A DNA stretch of 64,000 bases from Monomorium pharaonis. Taxonomy: Eukaryota > Arthropoda > Insecta > Hymenoptera > Formicidae. Numbering within the stretch: the first letter of the stretch is position 1; the number at the start of each line of letters is the position of its first letter. The DNA is taken from assembly GCF_013373865.1 (NCBI RefSeq), contig NC_050470.1:930001-994000 (forward strand), written 5' to 3'. The notes under the pieces were generated by a model. It saw only the letters and a program-made list of their open reading frames with translations, was not told the DNA's origin and searched no databases. Positions 61,013 through 64,000 of this stretch are shown here, one piece after another. The translations under genes and the position numbers were made by a program.

Positions 61013-64000
61013 CCTCGATGCTTATAAATGTAGGTTACAGCTGTACATAAAATTAATTCTTATGTTTTTTTTTAATGCAGGAAGAATTAATTTTGTTTTG
61101 TAACAAAACAGCTTGACCAAGGATGGCTATAGTTGACATTTGACATCTAACTGTCACACAAATCCGGCGGTCCTCGCAATGAGATGAGGCTCTTCTTTTT
61201 TTATCTCTCTCTCTCTCTCTCTCTCTCATTTTCACCGCCGTTAACCCAGAATACACACATCTATCTTCTCTATTATCTACTTTTTTATGCGTGCCCTCCT
61301 CCCCTCGCCAAACTCGGCAATTCCGGCAACAATGAAACGCGGTTTCCCATGAGAAGTATTTGCGACTCCCAATCTAATTAGTTCGCTCGTCGCGACCTTT
61401 TTTCAACTCATTAACGTTAATTCGAAACAAGTGGGCGTGTGACGTATGCATCAGCTTGTTCTCGTAAAAGTGCAAAAACTAGAGTGTTTCTGAAATGTGA
61501 GCTAGCCAAGGAGATCCAATATTTGAATTAAAAAAAATTGATGTAAATATATAAATATATTAATTAAAGATTTTGATGAATCGAAACACAACGAGCTTTC
61601 TTAATTTGCAAATCATGATAAAAAATTGGTAACTCTTGTCCTTTGTTTCAACAGCAACTCTCATCATGAAGGGATTCTATGAAATTTCTGCACAAACCGA
61701 CAACTTCAAGCACAGAATTATTTTTATATCGTAAAACAAATAAAACCGATCGAACGTAATGAGAGGGAATAAGGTGTAGAATGCGGGCCGACACGTATCC
61801 TCGCGTGCGCGGCATTGTTCACACGTGCGCGCGTTAAACGAGAGGCGCTATTTTAATTATTGTCCCGTCTAACGGAATCCGCTTTGAGGAAATAGCCGGA
61901 AATTACTCGCGCTCGCGCTTACGGGCAAAAGCATGTCGGTGCTGCGAGCACTCGCGACGCATCCTCGGATGCCGCCGAGCCGGGGACACGACAATGCATT
62001 CGTGGACGCATTCCGTGAAACGGAATCCTCATACGGAAATCAGAGCGCGTATCCGTCGAAGACCGCCGCCCACGGTAAGCGCGGACCGTAGGGCGGGAAG
62101 TCGAAGGTGAAACGTCGACGCGGCGCGGCGGGAGAAATCACGTGGATGCGTCAAACAAACGTAAATGGAAGATACGATTGTTAATCGTGTACGCGGATTG
62201 AACGAATGAAGGCTTCAAGCTGTCGCATCGCAGACGAACGCTCTCTCCTTTGTTCTCCTCGACTCGACGCGAGTTTTCGCCTTTTCCTGTCGTCGTCGTC
62301 GTCGTTGTCGTTGTCGTCACGGTTGTCCGCCGAACGAGAGAGGGGCGGCTGCTGCCTCCATCGAATGACACCGCGGATGGACATTACGTCACACAAATCG
62401 AAAGAGAGAAACGCGTGAAATAACAGATTATTACGACTCGGCGTGAGTGCGTAATAGGCACTTACGTGCGATCGTAACCGCCAAAACCCACGACTCCACT
62501 TACCACGTGTGTTTTTATGCGATTAGCTCGCGCACACGACAAAGTAATTACGTGTGATCAACGGGTCGTGGCTAATTTGCTTATCGCAATTGTCACGGAC
62601 GGTGATAGAGCCGAGAAAAAGCGGTCAATTAAACGCGCTCGCGGTGTATCTTTATTTTCTTCTCAGGGACCCGCGTGAGAAACCGCCAATTTCAAGTTCA
62701 AATCTGTATGTAAGTCTGATCCTTTTCCATGCGCTATTAATCTACATTCAACAATAATAAGATTAAAACTAGGGCTGTTGCTTCTTGACAACTTTGAAGC
62801 TTTAAAGTTTGAAGCTTCAAAACTTGAAATTCTTTTTAAACCTTCGAATATTTAAAACTATTAAAAATAACAACCCAATATAATTAAAACCGATGAGAAA
62901 TGTCGGTCTACAGCGGATCTCAGATGTCAAATAATTTTTACATAATTTTTTATGCAAACTGGGAATCGGAAAAATTCAGATGATTTATGTTACGTTACGT
63001 TGCTATGTAATTCGAATAAATTGTTGGACTTTGGAACGCCTGCTATATAGAACGAAAGCGGTGGAGGAGGTGAAACAATAAACACAGAGCCGCGTCGAGA
63101 AGTGAAAGCACCTGCTTCCCCGAAAGAACGCGCGTCCAAATTTGGCACGCATTAATTATCCATCGCGCATTCATTCGCGCGTCGTTCGGGCACCGCGGGG
63201 CGGTTCCGCCGTGCGTTGATGTATTATTTGCAATGCGGAAGTTTTGCGTGGAAAATTCGTGCACGATGTACCTCGATCTTCGCGTGAGGTTTCGATTCTG
63301 GAGAACGAGTTTGTGTACACAGACGAAACACGGAGGGATCGGGCTATTACATAGTGCAGTCCTGCGAGGAACAACAACGGCGGAAACAACGTCCGAATCG
63401 CCACGACCACCGTAAAGAGGCCAGGTCTCATGAAAAAGAGTCGTTAACTCGAGTAAAGGCCACGACGAAAAAATCGTGCCACTTCTTCAGGCCGACGGCG
63501 CGGCTCGGCGTCGCGATGTGGCGCGATCGGACCGCAACTAGACCGGATAAAAAACCTGGCCGCGAATCGCACACCTTCGTGAACACGAAGACGAGTTTTC
63601 AAATTGTTTATTTAAGAACGGATCGCCCGGCTGGCTTTCGAAGCGGAACAACCGCGCCTGCTTTTATGTTTTATCGGTTCGTTAAAAGTTTTCGTATATT
63701 ATCGGATCCGAGCGGAAGAGGTGGCCGCCCTGACGGTCGGGAGAGATGGCAGAGATCGTCGTACTCTCTCGCATCCCGTGTCGCGATAATTACGAATGTT
63801 GGGGACAAACGAAATGTATTGCGAAACCAATGTGATGGGAAGGGCTGAAATAGCGGCGACCGGTTTCCGAGCTGGTCGCAACAGCCGGCGCGGCGAAGTG
63901 AGGTGCACCTTCGGGCTCAGCTCGAGCTAAAATGGAAAGCGATTTTAAAAGCGCCGGGCAATCGCGTTATTACTATCACCTTTCCCTTCTATCGCCTCGG
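61013..64000. other. Right flank without supported genes
   Basis: CpG-rich with short repeats: CT tract at 61204-61227, GTC/GTT trinucleotides at 62288-62318, and the third palindromic repeat copy at 62770-62880. The long frame at 63354-63848 is basic and low-complexity with no family resemblance. The missing 3' exons of the myosin could lie beyond the window edge. Confidence 0.5.
62770..62880. mobile_element. Palindromic repeat family, copy 3
   Basis: Begins AGGGCTGTTGCTTCTTGACA and ends with the mirrored AATAACAACCC. The interior has TTTGAAGCTTCAAAA, itself a palindrome. Related to copies at 39127 and 40951. Confidence 0.6.

Noticed and set aside
61080..61110. Acceptor at 61080 as continuation of the 60601 exon
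   Set aside because: It runs into a TAA within eight codons; the acceptor at 60938 fits better.
63354..63848. 164-codon plus-strand frame at the right edge
   Set aside because: Basic and low-complexity with no homology signal; stops are rare in such GC-rich DNA.
1..64000. Transfer RNA or ribosomal RNA genes
   Set aside because: I looked for the conserved GGTTCGAATCC-type T-arm and rRNA core motifs and saw none; a covariance-model scan would be decisive.

Overview
The window is nuclear DNA of an insect, most probably a hymenopteran and plausibly an ant. Genes are split into many short exons by GT-AG introns of 64 nt to over 9 kb. Intergenic DNA is AT-rich yet full of CpG, with long CT/GA/CA microsatellites and many small fold-back transposons. 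The species call is inference from style. There is no operon, CRISPR array or prokaryotic signal, and almost all long open frames are chance or shadow frames.

Three genes can be assembled from exon phases. (1) Positions 4696-32396, plus strand: a complete 12-exon gene for a 737-residue FERM protein with a C-terminal membrane anchor, the invertebrate counterpart of vertebrate FRMD3/FRMD5. It includes a 15-nt microexon, a Thr-rich microsatellite-coded linker and one transmembrane helix. (2) Positions 45782-48552, plus strand: nine exons with consistent phases coding about 418 residues of a class I myosin motor of the long-tailed Myo1e/Myo1f type. The start codon exon and everything after the relay-helix region were not found here. 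(3) Positions 51941-49731, minus strand: a two-exon gene for a 305-residue protein with a signal peptide and no cysteine in the mature part. I do not recognise it. It lies just past the last visible myosin exon, so it is probably nested in a long myosin intron.

A fourth, tentative gene at 60601-61012 would encode a 44-residue secreted peptide from two exons.

Layout: 1-4.2 kb is non-coding with CT repeats and a 387-bp fold-back element. 4.2-32.4 kb is the FERM gene, with MITE-like elements in its introns. 32.4-45.8 kb is gene-poor, with a UTR, a TTAA-flanked element, palindromic repeats and a mariner-type MITE. 45.8-51.9 kb holds myosin and the antisense secreted protein. 51.9-64 kb is CpG-rich and largely without recognisable genes.

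The FERM protein and the class I myosin both belong to families acting at the membrane/actin cortex, but nothing in the sequence shows that they work together.
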